From NCBI GenBank assembly GCA_038025085.1, contig CM076148.1, positions 3,722,501 through 3,786,500 on the forward strand: a DNA stretch of 64,000 nt. Direction: 5' to 3'. The notes under the pieces are model-generated. The model worked only from the letters and a program-made list of their open reading frames with translations, did not search any database and was not told the DNA's origin. The position numbers and the translations under genes were made by a program. Every line of letters starts with the position of its first letter. Positions within the stretch are counted from its first letter, which is position 1. Below are positions 10,717-24,294 of the stretch, piece after piece. The stretch is from Tetragonia tetragonoides. Its lineage: Eukaryota > Streptophyta > Magnoliopsida > Caryophyllales > Aizoaceae.

Positions 10717-10913
10717 GGCCTTGTTCTCTTTAACGGAATGGTGCGGGACGGTGAGAAACGGAATGGTGCGGGACGGTGAGAAACGGAATGGAACGGCACG
10801 GCGCCGATAATTCAAAAAAATGTGAGACAAAATGAAGTACAGAATGCGGAACGAAACGGGACAAAACGGAACGGAACGGAATGCAGCATGGAATCGACGA
10901 AAAGAACAGGGCC
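10717..10913. mobile_element. Tourist-type MITE with internal duplication
   Basis: Ends GGCCTTGTTCTCTTT and AAAAGAACAGGGCC are inverted copies. TAA flanks both sides (10714-10716 and 10914-10916). A 25-bp internal direct repeat (GAATGGTGCGGGACGGTGAG) lies near the left end. The interior is rich in GGAACGGA-like motifs. It is 197 bp and non-coding. Confidence 0.8.
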
Positions 10914-10916
10914 TAA

Positions 10917-11189
10917 GGAGGAGTCAAAAGTCTGAATAGTGATTGTATTTGCACATGATATGATTAATCTAAAGATTTGCTTAATTTCCTATAGTGATCG
11001 TAACTCAGTGTCCTATGATATTCTGATTTGTTTGCCAACACTTCTTATTTTTTGTATTTTTTGTTAAACTTTCTCTCTCCTTATTTATTTATCCCATTTT
11101 TTTTTATATTTTCTCTATTAATATATTTGCCTATGTGGCCTATCTCAAAGCTAAGAGAAATTAAAAATAAACCTAAAATACCTCCTTAT
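10917..11189. other. Intergenic, no feature seen
   Basis: T-rich unique-looking sequence, no coding pattern. Confidence 0.4.
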
Positions 11190-11900
<711 letters not shown>

Positions 11901-13143
11901 CTAGATGGATGCCTGTGCATTGCACGGACTGTGGTTATATAATAAAACTCAAATAATGTGATTATTAATCTTATCGAAAAATCAAAGTGTAATTGTCACT
12001 AATAAAAAACTATTAGTAATATATGGATAAATATTTATATAATCCATTTAATTAATATCATGAATGCCATATAATAAGAATACTATGATTTTGTAGGGCA
12101 TCTTATCTAATTTAAACTCTTATCATCAATTTCAATTAACTATTAATTAACTCATCCCATATGTTACCTGATACAAGAGGTAATAGTTTCAAAGTCTTTC
12201 TATGCTTGATGTTGGTATACTAATACTCTTATGTTGATATAAGTGTACAACTAACATTCCAAAGGTATTATCCTTCTTTTATGGTAAAATCAGTTTAAAT
12301 ATCTAATGTATACATAACTACTTTTCAAAAAATAAAGAAGGTTTAGACGTAAACTTTAGAATAACAAAACATATTTCAATGCTTGCTTGTTTTTTCAAAT
12401 TTATATGCGGTCAAAGTACTGCCTTAAAAAACGCAAAAAGTCCAATATAATTTTATTTGTGGTCCGGAAGGAGTACATTAATAATTATAAAGTTGAATGG
12501 AACATAAATTGGAACCCTAAAATAACATGGGGATCAGTATATTATGTATAGTTATAAAATTATACGTGATAATGGTAAAATTTCCTATTAAAGTTTGAAC
12601 ATAAAATCATTTTAAATTCATCGTTTATTTCTTTATTTCTACACATACTCTTTTTATATATTTTACTTTGAGATTGCTTTTTAAATTTTTATAACTAATA
12701 TACATTTCTTTTCTCTTATTTTTACATGCAACTCTTTAGTTGTGTCAGCTTGTCAAGCTAATTACTGATTACCTTTTTAGGTGGTCGCATCTAATATTGT
12801 AAATCAATAGAACATACTACAAATGAGTCTCATTTTAAAGGATATTTCGTACTTGTTTCAATGGTGTAAGAAATTTAATTTCTTAACCGGTGAAACTAAA
12901 GTTATATGCTTTTTAAAATCTAATAGCCTATTTTTTAATGATTTAGGAAAGTACAACTTTAATATATATTCTAAAATCTCTAATTAATAGTGCACTCTTT
13001 AAGGATTTAGGAAAGTACAACTTTAGTATATATTTTATACCAAAACATATATTTCTATTTTATATTTATTTTAAAATTTTATTACAATGGCTCGCTTAGG
13101 TGGATGCCTCCAATGCTGTCAGAAAATGCCTCTAATATATAGA
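11901..13143 (-). mobile_element. Non-autonomous Helitron, complete copy 1
   Basis: On the minus strand it runs from TCTATATATTAGAGGC (13143 inward) to a hairpin CCGTGCAATGCACAGG, spacer and CTAG (11904-11901). Flanks are A11900 and T13144, the Helitron A|T target. It is 1243 bp, without TIRs, target duplication or Rep/helicase coding. A second copy lies at 40296-41554 with the same order and orientation and visibly high similarity throughout. Confidence 0.8.
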
Positions 13144-13145
13144 TA

Positions 13146-13180
13146 CTAGTTTTAAAGCCCGTGCGATGCCCGGGTTGTCT
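13146..13180 (-). mobile_element. Helitron 3' terminus
   Basis: CTAG at 13146-13149, TTTTAAAG, then hairpin CCCGTGCGATGCCCGGG, with A13145 preceding. It starts two bases after the neighbouring Helitron ends. The 5' end of this one could not be located; a degenerate relative of the same terminus (TGTGCGATGCATGAG) occurs near 13506. Confidence 0.6.
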
Positions 13181-13198
13181 AAAATATCATGTTTGATG

Positions 13199-13331
<133 letters not shown>

Positions 13332-13829
13332 GAAATCTAACCCCTTAATTAACAGGAACTAACATTGAAAATAATCTTACACGTTTAATTGTGTTATTCG
13401 AGTTTGAATATTAGACAAAGATAAAGTTATAACGTTAATAAAACTCTAACTATTTTGCACAATTCAAACTCTCTTTTTTCATTATCCAAAACTTTAAATT
13501 TTTTATGTGTGCGATGCATGAGTTAAACATATTTGCTATATACTTATTATTTATTTCTAATTTATATACTTTTTCTATAAAGAACATAAAAGTTTCTTGT
13601 TTTTTAAAGGACTTCTATGCATAACGTATTGTATAAACTTAGTAGCTTGTTCTGTTGTTAGAGTTTGTATAGTTGAAACCAAGCATTTGATAGCTTGGAT
13701 TTGTTGAACATAAACCAGCAAGGGACAATTCAAAGCCTACGATAAGATAAAATAAATAAATAAATAAATAAATAAATAAAGTCATTGAGTGATGCATCAA
13801 TAAACGCAAAAACTTAAAAGCGGCGACTT
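13332..13829. other. Intergenic, Helitron-derived, with short (AAAT)n
   Basis: AT-rich remnants; a short AAAT run lies at 13748-13780. No gene. Confidence 0.4.
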
Positions 13830-15970
13830 TACGGTATAGGGCGCACGCGTCTTTTAGTTTCTACTCCCTTTGTTTCTCATCCTTTTCCCCTCTCTCCTCC
13901 CCTTCCTCCATAATCAGACCAGCACACCCACATTTCATTTCTCTCTCCTATCCTTCCCCCATGGCTAAACCAGCCCACCCCCACCCACTTTCTCTCTCAT
14001 CCTTCTCCCATGGCCGAACAACAGTCCACCCACACAACTTTCTCTCTCCTCCCCTCCCTTAACCCCCAAACCCAAGACCATAGCAATTTCGCAACCACCA
14101 AAACCGACAACCCCGCTATTATCTTCTTCCTTCCTCTATTTGAGAAGTCTTAATTTTCCAAATCGAAAATGCTTGATGCGTGGTTGAGGGTTTAGTTTGC
14201 GAGATTGTAGGAGCAATTGTTCAAATCACGAGACACCGACTAAAAGGTTTGGTCTATATGTTGATCGATGTGCTAAGATATCAAAGATAATTCACAATCG
14301 GTTGAAATGGGTGGGGTGGCGGTGTATTGTGTGGTTGATGTAGAATAAGATTGATCTTGTCTTGTGTATATCATGATTTGCTGTGATTTCCACACCCAGA
14401 AAATTAATTTGATCTTGTCTTGAGTATTATTTTCGTTTGCTTCTCGTTTTCTCTTTGTCTTCTCCTTTTTTTGGAATTTACATTCTCTTTTTTTTTCGGT
14501 TTGGTTTTTCTTATGCATCAGTTTTATTTTTTTTTTTTTTTGAAATTGAAGTTTAAGAAAAGAACTATTAATGCTTCAAACGAAAGAAAAAAAATGATCT
14601 TATAAAACTCTAATGTCAGATCATTGAGAAAGCAATGTTAACTAATTTAAGGCATGTTTTAGTTTGTTGAGATGCAATTTGACTTTTTAAAACTTCAGTG
14701 TCAAATTATTGAGATGTAGTGTTAGTTTATTGAGAAAGTAATGTTAGTTAATTTAAGGCATGATTTTAAGTATTGTTGAGTTGCAATTTGACTTTATAAA
14801 ACCCTAGTGTCGGATTATTAATCTCTAGTGTTAGTTCATTGAGAAAGCACTGTTAGTTAATTTAAGGTATGTGTTATTTTATTGAGAAGCAATTTGAGTT
14901 CATAAAACTCCAATATCAGATTATTCATTTGTAGTGTTAGATAACTGAGAAAGCAGTGTTAGTTAATTTAAGGCATGTTAGTTTATTGAGAAACAGTTTG
15001 ACTTTTTAAAAATTTTGTGTCAGATTATTGAGATGTAGTGTAAGTTCGTTGAGAGCAATTTTAGTTAATTTAAGGCATGTTTTAAGTTGTTGAGATGCAG
15101 TTTGCCTTTATAAAACTCCAGTCTCAGATTATTGGTCTCTAGTGTTAGTTCATTGAGAAAGCAGTGTTAGTTAATTTAAGGCATGTTTAAGTTGTTGAGA
15201 TGCAGTTTGCCTTTATAAAACTCCAGTGTCATATTATTGGTCTCTAGTGTTAGTTCATTGAGAAAGCGGTGTTAGTTAATTTAAGGCATGTTTTAAGTTG
15301 TTGAGATGCAATTTGACTTCATAAAACTGCAGTGTCAGGTTATTGGTCTCTAGTGTTAGTTCATTGAGAAATCAGTGTTAGTTTAATTTAAGGCATGTGT
15401 CAGTTTATTGCGATGCAATTTGAGTTCATTAAACTAAAGTGTCAATTTATTAATCTCTAGTGTTAGTTTATTGAGAAAGCAGTAATAGTTAATCTCGCTC
15501 TGATGATCAAAATATAATGTATACTTTAGTGAAAATGGAAAAAAAGATAAAGAAAATATAAATAATTTCAAAAGAGTAGTAACTAATCTCATATAATCCA
15601 AAAGGGGAGAAAAAGACAAAATAAATAAAATTTAGAAAATTGGAAGTGAAAACGTATGAGATAAAATAGAAAATAGAAAATAGAAAATAGAAAATAATAA
15701 GAAAAAGAAAAGGAAAGTGCAAAGAGTATAATTGAAATAGTTGTGCTTGCACGGAGTCGAACATAGGATCTGCGCGAGATTATAGACCACCCAAACCAAT
15801 GAGACAACTTTCACTCCATGTTACAATGTAGCAAGGAAAATATATTAACCAGATTTCGGAATAAACAATAAAATAAAATAAAATAAAACTGGGTCGCGCG
15901 GCCCATGCTTGACGCGCGTTACCCATATCTATTCCACACGCGCATGCCCTACCGTGTAGGGCGGCCTTAT
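13830..15970. mobile_element. Possible TIR element carrying a tandem array
   Basis: The left side has ACGGTATAGGGCGCACGCG near 13832. The right side has CGCGCATGCCCTACCGTGT near 15940, an imperfect inverted match with a two-base gap. Between them lie a pyrimidine-rich block (13860-14120) like a promoter or 5' UTR, a 106-bp repeat array, and an A-rich tract. No transposase and no clear target duplication were seen. It is a tentative composite and could be coincidental. Confidence 0.25.
14595..15495. repeat. ~106-bp degenerate tandem repeat, about 8 copies
   Basis: Recurrent blocks TTAGTTAATTTAAGGCATG, TAAAACTCCAGTGTCAGATT and TTAGTTCATTGAGAAAGCAG recur roughly every 100-118 bp. Copies differ by many substitutions and small indels, so the array is old. 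No ORF runs through it. Confidence 0.85.
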
Positions 15971-18059
15971 GCAAAACCAACTGATCAATAAAATAACAAA
16001 AAATAGCTCGATCATAAGAGAGATCTAGACCAAATACAGCTTCGATAAAAAAAAAAAAAAAACAAAAACAAAAAAAACCCTAAAACACAATAAATATGAA
16101 AATTCATCTCATAGTAGTATCTTACGTGTGGTAGTACTTAGTACATATGACCACTTGTATATATATTGCCACTCTTACTGATAAACTTGTATATGACAAA
16201 TCATATAATTATACCAAATCGTATAATTATTTTGTTGTTTTACTAAATATTTACCAAATAATAATTATGCTAAAGAAATCCTGAACTAAAAAATATACGA
16301 AACTTGTCTTCAAAAAAGAAAATTATACCTTTTCTTTTTTTGTAATAGGTATAGTCATCAACGTTAGTTGGTAAGTTATAATGTAAACTACACAATGCAT
16401 GTTGCCTCATGATTAATTACCATCTATATTTAATTATTTGTTCTCCATGTCAAGAGTATTATTGTTTTATACTTCTATGTTCTATCCCATATTATTCCAG
16501 AGTAAACAAACGCAAATTGCCTTTTATATTGAGCTTTGATATTCTTCAAGCATAAGAGTAATATCAATCACAATTGGTTAAACAAAAACAATATTGAAAA
16601 AAAGAAGGAAAAAAGGCCACCTTACATCCCAAAAAGATTTAAATATCATGTTCATAATACGTACCATGTATAATTATTGTTAGTGTCACCTGTAGATCAT
16701 CATTAGATGGCATGTTTCATACCCTCTTGCAAGATATGATATAACATATTAACATGTCAATTATGTATACTTCTGCAAATAACTTAAATTAAATAATAAA
16801 TTGATACATAAACAGCCTATTGCAATGCACAAATTGTAAAAAAAGCATGAAGTTGTGACCCATGAGCATAGCATAGAAGTATCTTACATGAAAGTATTTG
16901 ATAATAGGCATCAATTGATGGATGGAAAAACATGTGAATGCCTACAAAAATAATATTCAGTAATTAATTAGCCCCAAAAGAAGAAAACATCATTAAGCTA
17001 TAGGTTGGAATTAATTGGTGAAAAACATAAATATATGATTAGTACTATTCACAAATCAGAAGGGGAGATGAGGGAGGGGGTGTTGGAGTTTATATGACCC
17101 ATTACCGTTGCTCAAAGATCAATAATTGAAAAAAAAATACACGCTCCTAAATCAGAAGAGAATGACTGATGCAAGTTTACAAATTTGTATTCTCATACAC
17201 GTTAATTACTAATAGTTACAAATAAATAAATACACGGATACGTACCTCAAAATAAATAAACATGGACACATCTGCACACCAATTAAGATACAAAAAATTA
17301 AATTATTGAGTCATGAGGTCATGAATATCTAAAATAAAACACATGATCATGGAGATTAAATAATAAAATAGATGGTATCTAAGAGTCTAGGAGTGAGATT
17401 TACATATGAAACAAAATAAAGAAACTGAAATACACCATAAAACACAGGTTTGGGGGGGGGGGGGGAGGGAGGCTAGCTACAAATAGTGGAGGCTGAAGAG
17501 ACATCAATCATAAGTTACATAGTTATATGGAAGAAGATTCAAAAGCTCACATTAGGACTCTAATGTCAATATAACTCTAATACTAATACTCTTCATCCAT
17601 TTCACCCGTAAATATTATTGTACATTCTACGCAATTTGTTTTTAAGGGTATAATGAATATACGTTACTTTTTTTTTTATCACATATGTACGTAGCTTCCT
17701 ATTGACATCAATTGCATCAGTATTTGAGGTGGAATAGGTTAGTTTTTTTATTACCACTTTTTATAAAAAAGGAAGTTTTCTTATGCATAATTGCAACTAA
17801 GCACATATTCTAAGAATCTTTGTTTGTTAAGAACGAAATACGTTTCGTCAATAAATACACTTTACTTTAATATTTCAAGTACACTAAAATAAAAGAATAT
17901 TAAAATCATGAACTAATATCGATAGAATAGAGTAGAATACTGACTCAAATTAATTTGCTTTTGGTACCATCTTTGAAAACTCTTCAAAAAAAAAAAAGGT
18001 CTTTTATGAGGCTATCTCTATAATTAAGCATGACATCGTAGCGTGCCTCTGTTATCCCG
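15971..18059. other. Intergenic, AT-rich; poly(G) near 17452
   Basis: No gene with family resemblance. A run of about 14 G is at 17452-17465. Short A and T runs are frequent. Confidence 0.5.
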
Positions 18060-18385
18060 AAAAATGTCTCCTTATATGTTTTAAACATATTGAAAATGCA
18101 TCTATTTTTAAAGTATTTTTTGATCCGAATCTGGTTGTGTAATTTTTGTTATTTTTTGAGAAGTATAGAAAATGTTATATATGATTTTGAATATATGACG
18201 AATATCTGTTTTAACCCTCATAAAATTTTAGTGGATGCTAAGACTCCTAAATGTTTTAAAACTGTTATTTTTCGTCCTTATTCTCGCTTAGGTGACGCGC
18301 TATTAAAATTCTCGCCTACTTGGCACGCCTCATGGCGCCTGTAAAATGCCTCCTTTATATATATTTTTTGATTTGATTGATTGAT
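18060..18385 (-). mobile_element. Helitron 5'-end fragment
   Basis: Same series of blocks as 11190-11487, ending CACGCCTCATGGCGCC, GCCTCCTTTATATATA and GATTGATTGATT. The 84-codon ORF here is a by-product. The 3' terminus was not found. Confidence 0.5.
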
Positions 18386-19756
18386 TATGATTATGATTTA
18401 ATGGGATGAGATGGTAAAATGACCAGTATTAATTAGGAAAATTTCCATAATGGGTATTACTAAAAAGGGTACCTCACATTTTAATAATCTCAATTTGGGT
18501 ATCTAATTTTTGTAATCTGATTTTATTAGGGTAATCTTTGTGACTCTCTTAGAAACTTTGTTATGAACTTCGTTAACAGAGTCATATGTAAAGTGTAAAT
18601 CTCGATAGACTATGGAGTTGAATGAAAAGAAGTCCAACATATCCTAAATTCCATCATACCCTTGTGGAGCAATTGCCATATTAATCTAATGGTTCCTTTT
18701 AATCTTATAACTTGATTCGATGGATGAAATCCTCTCTCTACGAAGGCTATATTTTCCATAAAATACATGTCACAACTCACGCGCTTATGCACAAAGATAT
18801 GAAACTTGTAGAATTCCCAAGTCATTTTCAATTTATCTAGAATTCATTAATCAGTTGAAAAAGAAAATATTCGGACTTCAAAAAATTAAGAAATATTACG
18901 AAAAATCTCGAAATTTTGAAAACCCGCGAGCATAGCATGCACGATGAGCCTAAGTTACGACAGCTCTGAGGAAGATAGTGTCCAGTTCTAATGCCACTCG
19001 TCCAAACTAATAGTGGAAGAAAGAATTCCTATAAAAAATCCCTAAAATTCAAAAAACTTGTGGGAAAAGAACCCCAGAAATTTAAAAACCCTCCGTTACA
19101 AATCCCGCTAAGTGAAGTACTCGGTTTGAATGAAGTACTATCAGCACAAAAAGAAAAAGAGAAAAAAACATGTGCCAACACTACCAAGTAGGAAGCCAAG
19201 CTGGAGCTAACAAAAGGTCAAATTCTTGACTAAATGGAATTGTCAAATAAAATATTTATTAATTAATTAAATTTAGATGGAACCATATAGCTCATTTGTT
19301 AGAGAGCTTGCTGGATGAGAGCAGAGGCCTTGGGCGTGTAGAGGAGATCAGAGCAACAGAGAACGCCTAGACGATGTTTTTCTTTCTGGGCTGCAGTAAG
19401 TAAATCGAGAGGCCGTTCCGCTTATTGTCCCCGAATATGTGTCTAATTATTGAGATCTATTTTAAATACAACAAAGGTCACGTGGGCCCTTAACGTTTCA
19501 CCATTTGGTCGTGTAGACCATCGACGTTGAAAATTGGCTACATAAGCTATCAACGTTTTATTTTTGGGCTATGTGAACTACTGACCACCGGAAGGTGAAA
19601 CTCACACACAAATATGAAACATTTGCAAGACATGTGATTATCAAAATCTAAAACTTACCACCCATATACTAATTGCTCCTGCACAATATACTATTTATTT
19701 CCTTTGTATCTATAACTTTCCTCTATAACTAGGTCACATTCTACTCCATAGTTAAA
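18386..19756. other. Intergenic, probably old transposon remains
   Basis: No supported gene. The stretch 19457-19610 (GTGGGCCCTTAACGTTTCACC and similar phrases repeated in diverged form) looks like repeat-derived DNA. The 66-73 codon ORFs have low-complexity composition. Confidence 0.35.
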
Positions 19757-19961
19757 TTGGGTATGCAATCAGACCTTGAAGTTGTGGAAGATGATCCAAT
19801 CACCTTTCATCAAGCCATGGAAAGTTCTAATTCTCCAAAGTGGATTGATGCCATGATTGATGAGATTAAGTCCATGAATGACAATGACGTTTGGCAGCGT
19901 GTCTCATTGCCTGAAGGTGTTAAACCCATTGGTTGCAAACGAATATTTAAAATTCAGAGGG
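19757..19961 (+). mobile_element. Ty1/copia polyprotein fragment (start of RT domain)
   Basis: The frame reads DDPITFHQAMESSNSPKWID, EIKSMNDNDVWQRVSLPEG and KPIGCKRIFKIQR. This is the conserved entry to the copia reverse transcriptase (RVT_2), normally followed by the YKARLVAKG motif. Here it is cut off at 19962 by the first bases of another LTR. Only about 70 codons remain, so it is dead. Confidence 0.85.
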
Positions 19962-21269
19962 TGTAGACGCCCAAAAAGCGCCTTCAGATTTCTCCGCAAA
20001 AGCCCAATGATGAAAGGAGTAATTTATAAACTTGAACGCTATTTTTGTTTTAATAGTTAAGATAACGTCTCAGGTTTTTCCTCTAAACACTCATTTATTC
20101 TAGTCTCTTTCAAAAAGCCTCATTCAAGAGCTTTCCAACGACACCTCCTATGCCTTTTTCCGACTCCCGGTCGCCAAGTTGTGAACCGGGGGTAGAACCG
20201 TTTTTTACCATCCAAGGGTAAAACGGTCTTTTCATATTTTTTCGGAACACTAAAGTTCCTCCGGAAAATTAAAATAGACTGGATCAGCTGGCAGCTGACA
20301 GCCGTCAGCGGCCGTGGCTGAAAATCCAGGGCCGCTAGCGGTGCTGACTCAGCTTCAAGCCCGACTCTTTTTTCAGCCCAAATTCAATTTTCGGCTCCTT
20401 TTCAGCCGTCCAGCCCTACTTCCGGCACTTATAAATACGACCCTCCTCCCTCAGTTCAAATCACACAGTCTACAGTTGACACCCTCTATTCTCAGTAGTG
20501 TTGACTCTAAGCTTCTCCCTCTTTCTTCCATAAACAATTCTATTCTATTCTCGGGAGTATTCACACCGAGCTTCTCCCTCTTTCTTCTTAACTTGAGATC
20601 TTGTCGTAATTATTCTTGTCAAATATAGCCTACAGTTCGTGTACTAACTCTTGAGGGCTCAAATTAAATTAATTGCCTAATTGTTTATTTTCTAGTAGTC
20701 ATAATGTAGATATCATGTTAGTCTAACGTCTTTTATTGCTTCCTAAATATTGTCTGTCTAGTCGTTGTGCTGCCCAATTTGTCAAATCGAATGCATGTCT
20801 AAATAAGGGTCATTAATAAATGTTGTGATGCTTGTGATGAACCAATTAATAGTCTACGTCTAGGTTGTTAATCCGGTTTTGCATGGGAATTATGTTCTTA
20901 AATTATTAAGCAAACTTGAGTTAGTAGAGGCCGTCATAAAACGGGCGAGTTGGGTGCCTAACACCTTCCCACCTCATACCTTCGCCTCCCCCTTTATTCT
21001 TGGGTACTCATATGTTCTATATGAGCGAGAGTCTTTCTAAAAACATGATCAGTTCACTTGTCGCGCTATTGGGTTGTCCCTTTGGATTGTCCCTTCGATG
21101 AAACGCTGATAGCAGATTTGTGACCTCTTTCATGGTTTTTATTCAATTCAAGTCTTTACAAAATCTTTTCTAACTCGATGGTCCCTTGAACTTATCTAAA
21201 CCCCCAGCTTACCAAAATTTTCTATAAGGACGCATTCCGTGGAGCGATGAGAAATCCTAGGTCTTTACA
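19962..21269 (+). repeat. 5' LTR of a Tat/Ogre-like Ty3/gypsy element
   Basis: It starts TGTAGACGCCCAAAAAGCG where the copia frame stops and ends GGTCTTTACA just before a primer-binding site. TG...CA ends and about 1.3 kb length suit this lineage. A possible promoter (TATAAATACG) lies near 20432. The 5-bp target copy would be GAGGG (19957-19961), but no 3' LTR was found in the window to test it. Confidence 0.65.
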
Positions 21270-21270
21270 G

Positions 21271-21288
21271 TGGCGACTTCACTGGGGA
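21271..21288 (+). other. Primer-binding site of the gypsy element
   Basis: TGGCGACTTCACTGGGGA follows the LTR after one base. This closely resembles the TGGCGACTCCACTGGGGA string found directly after LTRs of plant Tat/Ogre elements, where a tRNA primes minus-strand synthesis. Confidence 0.65.
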
Positions 21289-24260
21289 TTTATTTAAGAG
21301 GATGAGACTCGAAAGTCAAGTTTGCTTAATTGTTTAATAACATGTTCCATATTGCATCATTTGCGTCATTTGCATGTGCTTTGGCGCAACCTTTTGACCC
21401 TCATCGACCCTCGAGGAATTTTGTGTCGTAACTCGTAGACAACCCGTATATCTAAAGGAATATACAATAGTCCTATCATGCAAAGCGACGCTTCCTCACC
21501 CATGACTCGTCGACTCTTGTTGGTGAAAAAGAATTACAGTTTATATGTCGATCATCCGTCGGACGGATATTGTAATTAGTCATGGTAACCTCACAGGAGC
21601 CAAAAGCCTCTAACCCACATTCGTGCATTCGCTTGCCTGTTGTGCATGCGCATTGTAATGCCCGTCTGATCACATGTTTGCCTATAAACTGCGTTGTTAT
21701 AATGCTTGCCTGAATGCATGAATACCGTGACTATGTGCCAACATGTACTTACGTGCTAGGAGTCTTTTTTCTTTTATTTTTAGCTAGTTCCTAATGCCCA
21801 AAAAAAAAAGAGTGCGAGAGTTCAATTCAATGAGCACTCGTTTCCCTGATGATATATTTTCATATAGCGTCGAAGTCATGAACAATTTTCTAGGACCTTT
21901 TAGCAAAAAAAAAAAAAAAGAGTCAGTCTCTCCAATTCACTTCTCCCACCTCTTTTATTTTCCTTTTTTTTATTTATTGTTTTCAGATACAGCAAAAAAA
22001 AAACAAAAAATAGCGTTGAAAAAAAAACGCCGAAAAAAAAAATCGAAAACTCAAAAAAAAAATGCCAAAATTTTCTTTTTTTTTTACTTATCCCATTTTC
22101 CATTTTCTTTGAGTCTAGAAACATTTACAAAAATAGGATAGTCTGTCTTTTCCTATTTTTCTCATTTTCGTTCATCGACTTCATTTTTCCTTTGATATGA
22201 AGGGAAATAATCGGGCATTTAGGCTTAGGTTTTTACTTTCTTTTTTTCCATTTCTTTGCATTGCATTGCATTGTATGTATTAGACGCTCCATGCTAGGAT
22301 TCATAAATAATCGTCATGCATACATTGTCGTCATTTTGTACTGCATTTGTACAAATGGCCAAGTCTTGAATTCATCAATGTCTCCATTTGTTCACTACCT
22401 CTCATGTACTAGAAGTGTAGACGAGTCAATCATAAGTCTTCTAGGGTCATTTTGCGTCAATTCATTGTCATGCATGTCAATGTCAGTCCACCATGCATCT
22501 TGCATATTGTTGTCATAACTCTGTCATTGCATTGTCATCATCATGCATTCGAGTTCATATAGACGTCCTTAAATTCATTCACCTTAGGAGCTATCGAGGG
22601 TCTTCTAAAAATCATGAGTCTTTGTTTTCAAGTCCTTTCTTTGGCGTCTTTCTAAGTTGAGACTTGTGTTCAGGATTGGGGGCTCGAGGAAGAATTATGG
22701 TGACAATGGTTGGGCTCGATCGTCCGGTAGATTGGTTCGTGTTCAACCTACATCCAAGACACCACCACATTCCAAAAGGCCATCACTCCATAATCCATCA
22801 CCACCACAAAACTTGCCAACACTCAATACATCCCTTACCTCACCGATCACACCCCTAAACTTCACCATGGTCAAAACCACCAACGACAGGCTTGATGAGC
22901 TCATGAGTGAGGTGGAAAGGGTGCGACTCAAGGTTGAAGATTTGGAAAAAAGAAAGAGGATGAAGCAAGAGTCCTCTCTGACTCCGACTCTGAGGAAGAA
23001 GGACTAAATGCCAAGCTAGCTAAGATTAATTCTGTGCTCGAAAACAGCGGCCGGTTTGCCAACTACCACACTAATGTTGGTAAAGTCAATCTCAAAGTCA
23101 AAGGCAAGCTTCCAGCCAAATTCTCCATGCCCAAGGTTCCGACATTCACTGGAACTGATAAATCACAAGACCACCTCAAAGCCTTCACTACTGCCATGGG
23201 TTTAAGAGGAGTTGACAAAAATATCTACATTCACTTGTTCCCACAGACTCTTGATGCCCCAACTCGTCGTTGGTTCTACACCTTGAATTTGGAGGACTAC
23301 CGCACTTAGTCAGATTTCACTACAGTCTTCCTTGCACGCTACAAGGAAAATGTTGCTCAACCTATGACCCTTCAAAAGTTAAAGATCACCAAACAAGAAG
23401 AAGAAGAGGGATTCACTACCTTCCTTAAGCGTTGGAAGCTAAAGATAGCCAAACTAGTCGAGCGGACCTTCGCAAACTGATCAAATCCGCCAACTCATCA
23501 AGAACCTGCAACCTGCTTACAAGGAACACCTCAAGTATCAACCAATTGACTCCTACAACCGGCTCTATGCTGTGGGCATCCTAATTGAAGATAACCTTCT
23601 TAAAAATTCCACTTAAGTCGTGAACAACGCGAGTATCTACATGGGGATGTCCTCCATATCCCTGCCAAACAGCCCGTGATCGAGAAGTTGAAGAGAGTCG
23701 AAGTCTCCTAGTGTGCAAATCTAGTTGAGTCCAGTCAAATCTAATGATATCTAGTTTGTCTTTTCAATTCGTCCATAGAGTCTAGCTTACTTCTCGTGTA
23801 ATGCCTTTCTTCGATTCAATAAAGATTGCATTTTGATTCCCATCATTGTTTTTGTTCAATCCTATGACGAATTTAAGTTGCCTATGACAGAATAAAAAAA
23901 AAATAAATAAATAATTCAAAAGAAAGCCTTCATTGTGGAAAACATCAAACAAAAACTCCCTAATGATCATCCCAATAGAGGACATACAGTTGAACCGTCC
24001 GTGCCGAGGACAGGAGGCATTCATTTGGCACCTCACATCAATATCCTTTACTACCCTATACATCATTACCACTTGCAACCCTTTGAGCCTTAAACACATA
24101 GCCTTTCCTTTCTTAACCACATCATCCTTACCCGGGAAATGGGTGTGCGCGGCATGGGAATAGAAGCAACCTTCTAGGCAAGGTGGACCGACCTATAAAA
24201 AGATCCACCGAGATAAATACCAAAAAAAAAAAAAAAGAGAGAACTCAAAAGTTCAGGAGC

Positions 24261-24294
<34 letters not shown>

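Noticed and set aside
15738..15820. tRNA-like stretch (GGAGTCGAACATAGGATC)
   Set aside because: It has a B-box-like motif in antisense, but no cloverleaf could be folded; probably repeat-derived.
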